DNA of 61,541 nt from Bacteroidota bacterium (GCA_013285855.1 JABDGW010000005.1:1-61541); one strand, 5' to 3'. Shown: positions 36,851-45,277, counted from the stretch's first letter. A program made the numbers and translations. The notes: a model not told the origin generated them from the sequence alone.

Positions 36851-38236
36851 TTATATCGGAATACAAATTTCAAATTCTGTGGCACCCGGTTCTGACTTTA
36901 CTTTTACAGAACCATTGTGCTGATGCATTATGCGGGTAACAACATCAAGACCCAAACCGGTTCCTTTACCCATTTCTTTTGTTGTAAAGAAAGGTGCAAA
37001 TATATTTTGCTGAATATCTTTCGGAATACCCGGACCGTCATCTTTAATGTACACTTTCACAAATCTTGTATCATGCTTTGAAGTTATTTCAAGATTGCCC
37101 TTGTTGTTTATTTCCATCGCATCAATAGCATTATCAATAAGGTTTGTCCATACCTGGTTTAGTTCTCCGGGAAGTGCTCTTATTTTTGGAACGGTCTCAT
37201 CAAAATGTTCAGTCACATTAATGTTTGCTTTCTTCAATTTATAATTGAGCATGATTAATGTGTTGTGTATACCTGAATGAATGTCTACCATTTGCCGGTC
37301 CGAATCTTTATCCATGTAAGTAAAATTCTTCACTGCACCTACAAGCGTGGATATACGTTCTGAAGAGGTGCGTATATCATCTGCCATTTTATTAGTAATA
37401 AGATAATTGCTGATCCATGCAATCAGTACAGGCAATTCTTCCGGAGTAGTACAGGCTTTAAATATATCAAGATCGCTTATTGTAAAACCTTTTTCAATTA
37501 ATCCTTCAGTATCTGTTGGTGTAAGGTGATTATCATAAAACCAGTCATCCAGTTCATTTTCAAGATCAGCTTTTTGCATCATGTTTAAGTCAACAGGTTC
37601 TGCATTTATTTTTTTATCAATGAGTGTATGAATCTGTTCAATCTTTTCATGCTTTATACCTAAACCGGCAACCGTTCTGAATAAGTATGGCATTTGTTTC
37701 ACCTGGTTTTGTAACAAAGCTGCAGCACGTGATATAGCTGCTGCCGGATTATTTAATTCATGGGCAAGGCCTGCAGACAATTTTCCGAGCGCAAACATTT
37801 TTTCATTCTGCTGTTCTATAGAAGTGAATTCACGAACACGGCTGATCATTATGTGCACCAGCGCTTCTGTTAATTCATAATTATTGGCAATACCAGCTTT
37901 TAGTTTGGTTGCAGCACATTTGAATACCCATGATCTTCTTAAAGCTTCACAAAATGCAGGCGTTGTAACAGCTCTTGTATAAGGAAGAAAACCGCTTGCC
38001 TGCCCTGGATCCAATATGCGCAATTCTTTTTGCTTACCCGCCTGTATGCCGCAAAGCCTGAATTTTCCGTCCAAAATAATATATAAATTATTTACAGGCT
38101 CTCCAATATTAAACAGCATTTCGCCTTCTTCAACATTCATAGTTTCGCCCTGGCTTATCAGCCATTCTAACTGTTCATCGGGAACGCGGGAAAAGTCCTG
38201 AACAACTTTCAGGTCAGAAATACTCAACTGCTTCAT
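36851..38236 (-). CDS. Histidine kinase with N-terminal cyclic-nucleotide-binding domain
   Basis: 461 residues, no membrane segment. Residues 10-135 form a CRP-like cNMP-binding domain (GETMNVEEGEMLFNIGEPVNN, LYIILDGKFRL). The phospho-acceptor His 159 is in GLAHELNNPAAA, and the ATPase has NLIDNAIDAM, DDGPGIPKDIQQNIFAPFFTTK and GTGLGLDVVTRIM. It is a soluble kinase that could respond to a nucleotide or other small ligand. The gene directly precedes the receiver/flavoprotein fusion by 17 bases in the same direction, which makes a signalling pair likely. Which ligand binds is unknown; the phosphate-binding cassette residues of Crp are not evident. Confidence 0.88.
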   Translation of the reverse strand: MKQLSISDLKVVQDFSRVPDEQLEWLISQGETMNVEEGEMLFNIGEPVNNLYIILDGKFRLCGIQAGKQKELRILDPGQASGFLPYTRAVTTPAFCEALRRSWVFKCAATKLKAGIANNYELTEALVHIMISRVREFTSIEQQNEKMFALGKLSAGLAHELNNPAAAISRAAALLQNQVKQMPYLFRTVAGLGIKHEKIEQIHTLIDKKINAEPVDLNMMQKADLENELDDWFYDNHLTPTDTEGLIEKGFTISDLDIFKACTTPEELPVLIAWISNYLITNKMADDIRTSSERISTLVGAVKNFTYMDKDSDRQMVDIHSGIHNTLIMLNYKLKKANINVTEHFDETVPKIRALPGELNQVWTNLIDNAIDAMEINNKGNLEITSKHDTRFVKVYIKDDGPGIPKDIQQNIFAPFFTTKEMGKGTGLGLDVVTRIMHQHNGSVKVKSEPGATEFEICIPI

Positions 38237-38390
38237 AAGATTTGAAATTGTGCGATGCCAATTTAAGTATTATAAAGGATAAATGCAGTTACTATCGGAT
38301 TAAGAAATACTATCGTTTAGTTTTTACCAAATCTTATCCTGCAATTAATTGTAATGCCTTTAGGTTTTATTTTTGAATAAAGCATTTTTT

Positions 38391-38939
38391 ATGGCAAACT
38401 CATTTTGTGAAGCAGTGCAACTGCTGGATACAAAAAATTTTATGCGTGTTTATCACGATGGTGTATATGGTTATCCCGTTACAGATGATGATGAATTGTT
38501 TGAAAGATTGATATTGGAAATTAACCAGGCTGGTTTAAGCTGGTCAACCATTTTAAAAAAGCAGCAGAGCTTTCAAAAAGCATTTAAAAAATTCAATATA
38601 AAAAAAGTGGGGGCCTTTAATGAAGCTGATAAGGAAAGACTATTGAATGATGCCGGCATAATACGTAACCGTTTAAAAATAGATGCAGCTATTTATAATG
38701 CAAAAGTTATAAGAGAATTACAAAAACAATTTGGATCTTTTAAGAATTGGTTAGATAAAAATCATCCTAAAACAAAAGAGGAGTGGATGCTTTTATTTAA
38801 GAATACATTTAAATTTACCGGCGGCGAAATTGTAAATGAATTTTTGGTAAGCACAGGTTATTTAAAAGGCGCACATGATGAAACATGCCCAGTGTATAAG
38901 AAAGTGTTACGATCAAACCCTGCATGGTTATTCCATTAA
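38391..38939 (+). CDS. tag: DNA-3-methyladenine glycosylase I family
   Basis: About 182 residues from ATG 38391 (a TTG at 38373 would add six). Removes 3-methyladenine from alkylated DNA. TAG-type blocks are present: YHDGVYGYPVTDDDELFERLILEINQAGLSWSTILKKQ with the catalytic-pocket Glu before NQAGLSW, DAGIIRNRLKIDAAIYNA, and a late HDETC with the zinc His-x3-Cys. The N-terminal zinc Cys is probably in SFCEAV. The usual YHDxEWG is YHDGVYG here, so this is a variant subfamily. It is the last gene before the S10 operon promoter. Confidence 0.82.
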   Translation: MANSFCEAVQLLDTKNFMRVYHDGVYGYPVTDDDELFERLILEINQAGLSWSTILKKQQSFQKAFKKFNIKKVGAFNEADKERLLNDAGIIRNRLKIDAAIYNAKVIRELQKQFGSFKNWLDKNHPKTKEEWMLLFKNTFKFTGGEIVNEFLVSTGYLKGAHDETCPVYKKVLRSNPAWLFH

Positions 38940-39074
38940 ACGTGGTTATAATATAATTTTTTCTTTGCAAGTTTGGCGTGCAAAATGTTGAGTATGATAT
39001 TATCTATTTTAAACTAACGTCTGCATAAAGTGGCAAAATATTGCAAAAATTATCAAAAAAAATTTCTTAAAACC

Positions 39075-39105
39075 TTGTGCCATATAAGATATACCCATAC
39101 CTTTG
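39075..39105 (+). promoter_or_regulatory. Promoter of the S10 ribosomal operon
   Basis: TTG at 39075-39077 and TACCTTTG at 39098-39105 fit the Bacteroidota pattern TTG (-33) and TAnnTTTG (-7) with a 20-base spacing. It lies 32 bases ahead of the rpsJ start. Confidence 0.75.
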
Positions 39106-39110
39106 CGCTC

Positions 39111-39128
39111 CCAAAATGAAAATTTTGG
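39111..39128 (+). promoter_or_regulatory. Hairpin in the rpsJ 5' untranslated region
   Basis: CCAAAAT pairs perfectly with ATTTTGG around a GAAA tetraloop, starting almost at the predicted transcript start and ending 8 bases before the rpsJ ATG. It could stabilise the mRNA 5' end or affect ribosome binding. Confidence 0.55.
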
Positions 39129-39136
39129 TTTGAAAT

Positions 39137-39442
39137 ATGTCTCAACGAATCAGAATAAAATTAAAGTCTTACGATCACAATCTTGTAGATAAATCTGCTG
39201 AGAAGATTGTAAAAACTGTACGCAGCACAGGTGCCGTAGTAACCGGGCCAATCCCTCTTCCTACACATACAAGGATATTTACGGTTCTGCGTTCACCACA
39301 CGTTAATAAGAAGAGTCGTGAGCAATTTCAATTGGCTACACACAAACGCTTATTAGATATCTATACTTCTTCATCAAGAACTGTAGATGCACTAAGCAAA
39401 CTTGATCTTCCTTCAGGTGTTGAAGTAGAGATTAAGGCATAA
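39137..39442 (+). CDS. rpsJ: 30S ribosomal protein S10
   Basis: 101 residues, standard length. [20 protein letters not shown] and [30 protein letters not shown] are the S10 hallmarks. S10 is part of the 30S head and, as NusE, of antitermination complexes. It opens the operon here: no rpsL, rpsG or fusA genes precede it. It is followed by an unusual 290-base structured spacer before rplC. Confidence 0.98.
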   Translation: MSQRIRIKLKSYDHNLVDKSAEKIVKTVRSTGAVVTGPIPLPTHTRIFTVLRSPHVNKKSREQFQLATHKRLLDIYTSSSRTVDALSKLDLPSGVEVEIKA

Positions 39443-39732
39443 GGTAGGCCCGCCCATCCTTATAAGGGTGCAATAAAGTTCTTATAAATTCTATCATCTC
39501 TCAATTATCCTTAACAGGATAAAAAAAGAGCTCTGAACAAGTTAATATGATGTCTTAACCCCATTTAGGGTTGGGCATCTACATATAAACAAGCCCTTCG
39601 AGGTTTGTTTACTTCCGGTACTTCTCTCCCGAACTTGCTTCGGGAAACAAAAGAAAAGGTCGGTGGCAAACAGAGGATCGATTCCGGTTTATCGGAAGTC
39701 CTTACAACCATGCGGGGCTAAAACCGCAAACA
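39443..39732 (+). ncRNA. Candidate structured leader RNA between rpsJ and rplC
   Basis: The only long spacer of the operon. In order it can form: a stem at 39455-39470; TTATCC/GGATAA at 39505-39522; a 12-bp stem with one bulged T at 39549-39579 (GATGTCT and AACCC pairing with GGGTT and GGGCATC); a 10-bp stem with one G-U pair and a CTTCGA loop at 39586-39611; a 7-bp stem TCCCGAA/TTCGGGA at 39627-39645; a bulged stem at 39680-39700; and GCGG/CCGC at 39712-39727, just 5 bases before the rplC start. No ORF is visible. A cis-acting regulator bound by L3, L4 or another r-protein is inferred; not matched to a known family. Confidence 0.55.
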
Positions 39733-40350
39733 ATGAAAGGAATTATTGGAAAAAAGATTGGGATGACCAGTATCTTCAGCTCCGATGGAAGGCAAACCGC
39801 CTGTACCATTATTGAAGCCGGTCCCTGCACAGTAACCCAGGTTAAAACAAAAGACTCTGATGGTTACGCTTCTCTTCAGTTGGCATTCGGTGATAAAAAC
39901 GAAAAACACTCCATTAAAGCCGAAACAAACCATTTTGCAAAAGCAAATACTGCTCCTAAGAAATTCGTTAAGGAATTCCGCAATTATACTCTTGAAAAAG
40001 CCTTAGGCGAAATTATTACTGTTGACATTTTCACTGAAGGTGAAAAAGTAGAAGTAGTAGGCACCACTAAAGGTAAAGGTTTCCAAGGCGTTGTTAAGCG
40101 CCATGGTTTTCATGGTGTAGGCGGCCAGTCGCATGGCCAGCATGACCGTTCACGTGCTCCTGGTTCAATTGGTAATTCATCCGATGCATCACGTGTATTT
40201 AAGGGTGTGCGTATGGCAGGCAGAATGGGAAGCGACCGTGTAAAACTAAAAGGTTTGAAAGTGGTGAAGATATTTCCTGATAAAAATTATATTCTTATCA
40301 GCGGTTCTGTACCGGGTCATAACGGCTCAATTGTTTTAATTCAGAAATAA
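39733..40350 (+). CDS. rplC: 50S ribosomal protein L3
   Basis: 205 residues. [15 protein letters not shown] at the start, and [32 protein letters not shown] and [11 protein letters not shown] toward the end, are diagnostic of L3; the His-rich loop reaches toward the peptidyl transferase centre. It is the first gene after the structured spacer and so would be the direct target of any control there. rplD follows after 14 bases. Confidence 0.98.
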   Translation: MKGIIGKKIGMTSIFSSDGRQTACTIIEAGPCTVTQVKTKDSDGYASLQLAFGDKNEKHSIKAETNHFAKANTAPKKFVKEFRNYTLEKALGEIITVDIFTEGEKVEVVGTTKGKGFQGVVKRHGFHGVGGQSHGQHDRSRAPGSIGNSSDASRVFKGVRMAGRMGSDRVKLKGLKVVKIFPDKNYILISGSVPGHNGSIVLIQK

Positions 40351-40364
40351 TTCAATTACAAGAA

Positions 40365-41015
40365 ATGCAAGTTGACGTTTTAAATATAAAAGGTGAAAAG
40401 ACCGGCAGAACATTAGAATTACCTGATGATATTTTTGGTATTGAGCCGAATGATCATGTAATTTATCTTGCTGTAAAACAATACCAGGCCGCACAACGCC
40501 AGGGAACTCATAAAGTAAAAACCCGTGCTGAAGTACAAGGCGCAAGTCGTAAACTTCATAAGCAAAAAGGAACCGGCGGTTCAAGAAAAGGTAACATTCG
40601 TAATCCTTTATACAAGGGCGGTGGTACCGTGTTTGGCCCAAAGCCGCATAGCTATGATTTTAAGCTGAATAAAAAAGTAAAAGATCTGGCCAAAATGAGC
40701 GCTTTATCTTACAAAACAAAAAATAATGCGCTTGTTGTAGTTGAAGATTTACAGTTTGAGACACCTAAAACAAAACAGGTTACAGATGCCTTAAAAAGTT
40801 TTCAGTTAAGCGGCAAGAAAACATTATTTGTTACAGATGAATTAAATGATAACCTGTATTTAAGCCTGCGCAATATAGAAAAAGTGCAAAGCTGTGCATT
40901 AACAGACCTGAACACTTATGATATTGTAAATTCAGATGCACTCGTATTAACAGAAAGCGCAGCGAAGATATTTGTAGATGAAGCAGAAATACCAGAAGAA
41001 AAAGTTGAAGCATAA
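40365..41015 (+). CDS. rplD: 50S ribosomal protein L4
   Basis: 216 residues. The exit-tunnel loop is recognisable (KTRAEVQGASRKLHKQKGTGG followed by KGGGTVFGPKPHSYDFKLN). In gammaproteobacteria L4 also represses its own operon by binding the S10 leader, which is relevant to the structured region upstream of rplC here. The C-terminus is rather acidic (EAEIPEEKVEA). Confidence 0.97.
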   Translation: MQVDVLNIKGEKTGRTLELPDDIFGIEPNDHVIYLAVKQYQAAQRQGTHKVKTRAEVQGASRKLHKQKGTGGSRKGNIRNPLYKGGGTVFGPKPHSYDFKLNKKVKDLAKMSALSYKTKNNALVVVEDLQFETPKTKQVTDALKSFQLSGKKTLFVTDELNDNLYLSLRNIEKVQSCALTDLNTYDIVNSDALVLTESAAKIFVDEAEIPEEKVEA

Positions 41016-41041
41016 TTGAATAACATTTCAATAAAAGAAAA

Positions 41042-41341
41042 ATGCAGTTAGCAGAAGTTTTAATAAAACCCATTCTTACAGAAAAAGCAAATGCTCAGCA
41101 GGAAAAGCTGAAGCGTTATGCTTTTAAAGTAAGCCGTAAAGCAAATAAACTTGAAATTAAGAAAGCGGTTGAAGATTTTTACGGTGTATCTGTAGTGGAT
41201 GTAAATACATTGGTATCGCCCGGTAAAAACAAGACCAAGTTCACGAAGGCTGGTTTTGTAAAAGGTGTAAGACCAGCTTATAAAAAAGCATTGATTACAT
41301 TGGCTGAAGGCGATACAATTGATTTGTACGCGAATATTTAA
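41042..41341 (+). CDS. rplW: 50S ribosomal protein L23
   Basis: 99 residues, beginning LAEVLIKPILTEKANAQQEKLKRYAFKV, the standard L23 start. L23 lies at the tunnel exit and is the docking site for trigger factor and SRP. It is followed by an 89-base spacer built of 7-nt units. Confidence 0.97.
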   Translation: MQLAEVLIKPILTEKANAQQEKLKRYAFKVSRKANKLEIKKAVEDFYGVSVVDVNTLVSPGKNKTKFTKAGFVKGVRPAYKKALITLAEGDTIDLYANI

Positions 41342-41430
41342 ATTAAAAATTAAAAAGTAAAAATTCAAAATAAAGAACCAACCATTGATAGCGTTTTTGA
41401 CCTTTGATTTTTGACTTTTAACTTTAAGAT
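41342..41430 (+). repeat. 7-nt periodic inverted-repeat spacer rplW-rplB
   Basis: The whole spacer divides into twelve 7-nt units plus 5 bases. The first are ATTAAAA (twice), AGTAAAA, ATTCAAA; the last are TGACCTT, TGATTTT, TGACTTT, TAACTTT, still in the same register. The second half resembles the reverse complement of the first, so an imperfect hairpin with 7-nt rhythm can form just before the rplB start. Confidence 0.75.
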
Positions 41431-42270
41431 ATGGCACTAAAAAAATATAAACCGGTTACAGCAGGCACTCGTTGGAGAATTGGTAATGCATATGCAGAAA
41501 TCACTACCAATGAGCCTGAAAAAAGTTTGCTGGAGCCGATGTCAAAAACTGCCGGTCGTAATGCACAAGGTCATAGGTCGATGCGTTACATGGGTGGCGG
41601 ACATAAAAAGAAATATCGCGTTATAGATTTTAAACGTAATAAAAAAGATATTGAAGCAAAGGTTCAGACCATTGAGTATGATCCAAACCGTTCAGCTTTT
41701 ATTGCATTGGTAGAATATACCGATGGTGAAAAAAGATACATTATTGCACCACAAGGTTTACAGGTTGGCACTTCGATAATATCTGGTGATGCAGTTGCCC
41801 CTGAAATAGGCAACGCTTTACAACTGAAAAATATGCCGCTTGGTACAAATGTGCATAATATAGAAATGCAGCCTAATCAGGGTGGTAAATTAGCAAGAAG
41901 CGCAGGTTCATCCGCGCAACTTAATGCTAAAGAGGAAAAATATGCAGTGTTGAAAATGCCTTCAGGCGAATTAAGAAGGGTATTGATCAATTGTTATGCA
42001 ACTGTTGGTGTTGTTTCAAACAGCGACCATAACCTGCAAACAATGGGTAAGGCAGGAAGAAACCGTTGGAGAGGCATCCGTCCACGTAACCGTGGGGTAG
42101 CTATGAACCCGGTTGATCATCCGATGGGTGGTGGTGAAGGTAAAGCTTCAGGTGGGCATCCAAGAAGCAGAACAGGAAAATATGCAAAAGGGCAAATAAC
42201 AAGAAAACGTGGTAAGGCAAGTAACAAGCTTATCCTTCAGCGTAAGAATGGAAGAAAGCTGGCGAAGTAG
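41431..42270 (+). CDS. rplB: 50S ribosomal protein L2
   Basis: 279 residues. [16 protein letters not shown] at the start, the RNA-binding [17 protein letters not shown], and [23 protein letters not shown] with the essential His near residue 230 are intact. L2 is needed for subunit association and peptidyl transfer. Same operon as rplW and rpsS. Confidence 0.98.
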   Translation: MALKKYKPVTAGTRWRIGNAYAEITTNEPEKSLLEPMSKTAGRNAQGHRSMRYMGGGHKKKYRVIDFKRNKKDIEAKVQTIEYDPNRSAFIALVEYTDGEKRYIIAPQGLQVGTSIISGDAVAPEIGNALQLKNMPLGTNVHNIEMQPNQGGKLARSAGSSAQLNAKEEKYAVLKMPSGELRRVLINCYATVGVVSNSDHNLQTMGKAGRNRWRGIRPRNRGVAMNPVDHPMGGGEGKASGGHPRSRTGKYAKGQITRKRGKASNKLILQRKNGRKLAK

Positions 42271-42313
42271 TGTTGTAAGAAATTAAATCAGAAATCGTAA
42301 ATCTAAAATATAA
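42271..42313 (+). repeat. 7-nt periodic spacer rplB-rpsS
   Basis: 43 bases; after the first 7 bases the units AGAAATT, AAATCAG, AAATCGT, AAATCTA, AAATATA follow in strict 7-base register up to one base before the rpsS ATG. AAAT is the constant core with three variable bases. Confidence 0.7.
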
Positions 42314-42580
42314 ATGGGTCGTTCGATTAAAAAAGGTCCTTACGTTGACGTAAAACTGGATAAAAAAGTTCTGAATATCAACGAGGGTAAAAACAAAAAA
42401 TCAGTTATTAAAACATGGAGCCGCCGCTCTACTATTACACCTGATTTTGTTGGACATACTTTCGCTGTTCATAACGGAAACAAATTCATCCCGGTTTACG
42501 TGACTGAGTTCATGGTTGGTCATAAGCTCGGCGAGTTTGCTCCAACCAGGAATTTCAGAGGTCATTCAGGAAGCAAATAA
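42314..42580 (+). CDS. rpsS: 30S ribosomal protein S19
   Basis: 88 residues. [36 protein letters not shown] and [16 protein letters not shown] identify S19 of the 30S head, which contacts tRNA and the A-site finger. Complete and of normal length. Confidence 0.98.
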   Translation: MGRSIKKGPYVDVKLDKKVLNINEGKNKKSVIKTWSRRSTITPDFVGHTFAVHNGNKFIPVYVTEFMVGHKLGEFAPTRNFRGHSGSK

Positions 42581-42652
42581 TTAAGAATTAAGAATTAAGA
42601 ATGACGAATGGTGAATGAAAATTCATAATTCATAATTCGCAATTAAATAAAA
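42581..42652 (+). repeat. 7-nt periodic inverted-repeat spacer rpsS-rplV
   Basis: The clearest case: ten units in perfect 7-base register from the base after the rpsS stop to two bases before the rplV start. TTAAGAA occurs three times, then TGACGAA and TGGTGAA, a central TGAAAAT, then TCATAAT twice and TCGCAAT. GAAT cores in the left half are complementary to ATTC cores in the right half around a GAAA loop (42616-42619 region), giving a hairpin with 4-5 paired bases per 7. Confidence 0.8.
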
Positions 42653-42997
42653 ATGGAAGCAGTAGCTAAACTTAAAAATTATCCAACAGGTCCGCGCAAA
42701 ATGCGTTTGCTGGCTGATGTTATTCGTGGAATGCAGGTTGAGAAAGCGCTTGGAATTTTAGAACATCACCCACAGCATAGCGCAACACCTTTGGCAAAGC
42801 TGTTAAGAAGTGCTATCAGCAACTGGGAGCAGGCAAATACTGATAAAAGCGCCGCTGATGCGAATTTGATTGTAAAGACTGTATTTGTAGATGGCGGAAG
42901 AGTTTTAAAGCGTATGCGCCCCGCACCGCAAGGTCGTGGTTACAGGGTGCGTAAACGCAGCAATCATGTAACAATAATTGTTGATTCCAAAAATTAA
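42653..42997 (+). CDS. rplV: 50S ribosomal protein L22
   Basis: 114 residues. The core [21 protein letters not shown] and the C-terminal tunnel hairpin ([27 protein letters not shown]) are typical of L22. The first residues replace the usual start with [11 protein letters not shown]. Separated from rpsC by only 20 bases. Confidence 0.97.
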   Translation: MEAVAKLKNYPTGPRKMRLLADVIRGMQVEKALGILEHHPQHSATPLAKLLRSAISNWEQANTDKSAADANLIVKTVFVDGGRVLKRMRPAPQGRGYRVRKRSNHVTIIVDSKN

Positions 42998-43017
42998 TAA
43001 AAAGAACAAACCTTAAT

Positions 43018-43827
43018 ATGGGTCAAAAAGCAAATCCAATTGGTAACCGGTTAGGTATTATCCGCGGATGGGAAAGCAACTGGTATGGCAGTAAAAAAGA
43101 TTTCGCCACCAAGCTCATCGAGGATAATAAAATAAGAAATTATCTGAATGCACGTATCAATAAAGGTGGAATTTCAAAGATCGTTATTGAGCGTACATTA
43201 GGTAAACTTATTGTAACCATTCATACCTCAAAGCCGGGTATTATTATTGGTAAAGGCGGTGGTGAGGTCGACAGAATTAAAGAAGAGTTGAAGAAGCTTA
43301 CAAGCAATGAAGATGTTCAGATCAACATTCTTGAGATCCGTCGCCCTGAATTGGATGCAACAATCGTAGCAGATAATATCGCCAGGCAAATTGAAAACCG
43401 CATTAACTATAAAAGAGCCATTAAAATGTCAATTGCTTCTTCACTTCGTATGGGTGCTGAAGGAATTAAGGTAAAAGTTGCCGGACGTTTGGGTGGTGCT
43501 GAAATTGCCCGTACCGAAGAAATTAAACAAGGCCGTACACCCTTGCACACATTCCGTATGGATATTGATTATGCGAGTGTATTTGCACTGACAGTATATG
43601 GTAAAATCGGTATTAAAGTATGGATTTGTAAAGGTGAAGTTTTAGGAAAAAGAGAATTGAATCCAAACTTTATCGGTGGTAAGAATGAAGGTGGCGATCA
43701 CAGAGAAAGAAGACCAGGTGGCGATAGGGAAAGAGGCGGTGATCGTGACCATCGTGGTGGCGGAGGACATCGTGGAGACCGTGATAACCGCGGCGGTGGC
43801 GGAGGAAGAAGAGATAATAGAAGATAA
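43018..43827 (+). CDS. rpsC: 30S ribosomal protein S3 with Arg/Gly-rich C-terminal tail
   Basis: 269 residues. The body is a normal S3: [14 protein letters not shown], the KH-domain loop [15 protein letters not shown], and the helicase-associated [23 protein letters not shown]. After about residue 217 comes a 50-residue low-complexity tail rich in Arg, Gly, Asp and His ([18 protein letters not shown], then [20 protein letters not shown]). S3 forms the mRNA entry channel, so the tail would lie on the solvent side near incoming mRNA. The DNA in the tail is GGTGG-rich, unlike its surroundings. Confidence 0.97.
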   Translation: MGQKANPIGNRLGIIRGWESNWYGSKKDFATKLIEDNKIRNYLNARINKGGISKIVIERTLGKLIVTIHTSKPGIIIGKGGGEVDRIKEELKKLTSNEDVQINILEIRRPELDATIVADNIARQIENRINYKRAIKMSIASSLRMGAEGIKVKVAGRLGGAEIARTEEIKQGRTPLHTFRMDIDYASVFALTVYGKIGIKVWICKGEVLGKRELNPNFIGGKNEGGDHRERRPGGDRERGGDRDHRGGGGHRGDRDNRGGGGGRRDNRR

Positions 43828-43932
43828 AAGAAAGCTACGAGCTATGAGCTACGAGCCGTAAAAAAACTAAATATAATATAGCTATAGGTTGAAAGCTCAA
43901 AGCTCGAAGCTGATAGCTCAAAGCTGAAAAAT
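43828..43932 (+). repeat. 7-nt periodic spacer rpsC-rplP
   Basis: 105 bases in two arrays. Left: AGCTACG, AGCTATG, AGCTACG, AGCCGTA in register (from 43833). An A/T-rich middle follows, then AGCTCAA, AGCTCGA, AGCTGAT, AGCTCAA, AGCTGAA up to the rplP start. The constant AGCT core is self-complementary, so the arrays can pair with each other. Confidence 0.75.
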
Positions 43933-44346
43933 ATGTTACAGCCAAAGAGAACAAAACACAGAAAGGCGCAAAAAGGAAGAATTCGTAACGTAGCTAAAAG
44001 AGGTACTTCTATTGCCTTTGGTTCTTATGGATTAAAAGCCATGGAGCCAATATGGTTGAACAACAGGCAGATCGAAGCTGCACGCCAAGCAATGACAAGA
44101 GCGATGAAGCGTGAAGGTAATGTATGGATACGCATATTTCCTGATAAACCAATTACCCGTAAACCACTTGAAGTAAGAATGGGTAAAGGAAAAGGTAATC
44201 CGGAGTTTTGGGCCGCTGTGGTAGAACCAGGTCGTATTTTATTTGAATGTGATGGTGTTACTGAACAGGTTGCACAGGAAGCTATGCATTTAGCTTCTCA
44301 AAAGCTGCCTATTAAAACCCAGTTTGTAGCAAGAAGAGATTTATAA
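43933..44346 (+). CDS. rplP: 50S ribosomal protein L16
   Basis: 137 residues, full length. [18 protein letters not shown] at the start, [28 protein letters not shown] in the middle and ALLASQKLP-type ending ([14 protein letters not shown]) identify L16, which contacts the A-site tRNA elbow. rpmC follows immediately. Confidence 0.98.
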   Translation: MLQPKRTKHRKAQKGRIRNVAKRGTSIAFGSYGLKAMEPIWLNNRQIEAARQAMTRAMKREGNVWIRIFPDKPITRKPLEVRMGKGKGNPEFWAAVVEPGRILFECDGVTEQVAQEAMHLASQKLPIKTQFVARRDL

Positions 44347-44369
44347 TATTGAATTTTCAATTAAAAAAA

Positions 44370-44579
44370 ATGGCTGATAAAATTGATTTTAATAAAAGTT
44401 TGAAGGATCTTAATGAGAATGATCTTAAGGCGCGCATTACGGAAGATAAGCTGCGTTTAAAGAAGCTGGAATTTGCGCATGCTATCTCGCCGCTTGAAAA
44501 TCCTTTAAGCATTCGCAGTCTTAGAAAAGATATTGCCCGTTTAAAAACGGAATTAAAAAACAGAACATTACAAGCTTAA
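44370..44579 (+). CDS. rpmC: 50S ribosomal protein L29
   Basis: 69 residues from ATG 44370; an upstream TTG at 44349 would add seven residues that do not fit the family. Two helices ([31 protein letters not shown] and [17 protein letters not shown]) form the L29 hairpin at the tunnel exit next to L23. The gene ends 5 bases before rpsQ. Confidence 0.95.
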   Translation: MADKIDFNKSLKDLNENDLKARITEDKLRLKKLEFAHAISPLENPLSIRSLRKDIARLKTELKNRTLQA

Positions 44580-44584
44580 TAATA

Positions 44585-44860
44585 ATGGCAGAGGAAACAA
44601 AATCAGCGGAAAGAAATTTGCGCAAAACAAGAACCGGCGTGGTTCGCAGTAATAAAATGGATAAGACCATTACTGTTACTGTAGAAAGAAGGGTAAAACA
44701 TCCTATTTACGGCAAGTTCGTAAAAAAGACGACGAGCTTTCATGCACATGATGAAAAAAATGAGTGCACTGTAGGTGATATAGTAAAGATAATGGAAACA
44801 CGCCCATTAAGTAAAACCAAGCGGTGGCGCCTGGTTGAAGTAGTAGAAAAAGCAAAATAG
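44585..44860 (+). CDS. rpsQ: 30S ribosomal protein S17
   Basis: 91 residues. [45 protein letters not shown] is the conserved S17 OB-fold core, and [26 protein letters not shown] its C-terminal half. Primary rRNA-binding protein of the 30S body. Confidence 0.97.
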   Translation: MAEETKSAERNLRKTRTGVVRSNKMDKTITVTVERRVKHPIYGKFVKKTTSFHAHDEKNECTVGDIVKIMETRPLSKTKRWRLVEVVEKAK

Positions 44861-44908
44861 TATTTAATTGCTCAAGGCTAAAAGTCAAGAGCTAAAAGCT
44901 TAAATAAA
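44861..44908 (+). repeat. 7-nt periodic spacer rpsQ-rplN
   Basis: Five units in register at 44870-44904: GCTCAAG, GCTAAAA, GTCAAGA, GCTAAAA, GCTTAAA, then TAAA and the rplN ATG. Resembles the right-hand arrays of the rpsC-rplP and rplN-rplX spacers but has no left-hand array. Confidence 0.7.
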
Positions 44909-45277
44909 ATGATTCAGCAGGAAAGTCGTCTTAATGTAGCAGATAACAGCGGTGCTAAAGAAGTATTGTGTATTCGTGTTCTTGGAAACAGCGGCCAGGA
45001 TTATGCAAAAATCGGTGATAAAATAGTTGTTACTGTAAAAGACGCTATACCAAGCGGCGGTGTAAAAAAAGGAACAGTATCAAAAGCTGTAATTGTTCGT
45101 ACAACAAATAAGTTGAGAAGAAAAGATGGTTCTTATATAAGGTTTGATGATAATGCTGTTGTATTATTAAATGCATCTGACGAGCCAAGAGGCACACGTA
45201 TTTTCGGGCCGGTAGCAAGGGAATTGAGAGATAAAGGTTACATGAAAATTATATCATTAGCGCCGGAAGTATTATAG
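44909..45277 (+). CDS. rplN: 50S ribosomal protein L14
   Basis: 122 residues. [26 protein letters not shown] at the start and [29 protein letters not shown] near the end are highly conserved L14 blocks. L14 forms intersubunit bridges and binds the silencing factor RsfS. Confidence 0.98.
   Translation: MIQQESRLNVADNSGAKEVLCIRVLGNSGQDYAKIGDKIVVTVKDAIPSGGVKKGTVSKAVIVRTTNKLRRKDGSYIRFDDNAVVLLNASDEPRGTRIFGPVARELRDKGYMKIISLAPEVL

Noticed and set aside
39505-39530. Rho-independent terminator after rpsJ
   Set aside because: The TTATCC/GGATAA hairpin is followed by A residues and not by T, so on the plus strand it cannot be an intrinsic terminator.
39443-39732. tRNA gene or small ORF in the rpsJ-rplC spacer
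   Set aside because: No cloverleaf with T-loop consensus and no start-to-stop ORF of useful length; hairpins do not form a tRNA arrangement.
43676-43861. 61-residue plus-strand ORF overlapping the rpsC tail
   Set aside because: It is a shifted frame of the Arg/Gly-rich tail; the repetitive GGTGG DNA leaves several frames open. No evidence of frameshift in S3 since the in-frame tail ends normally.
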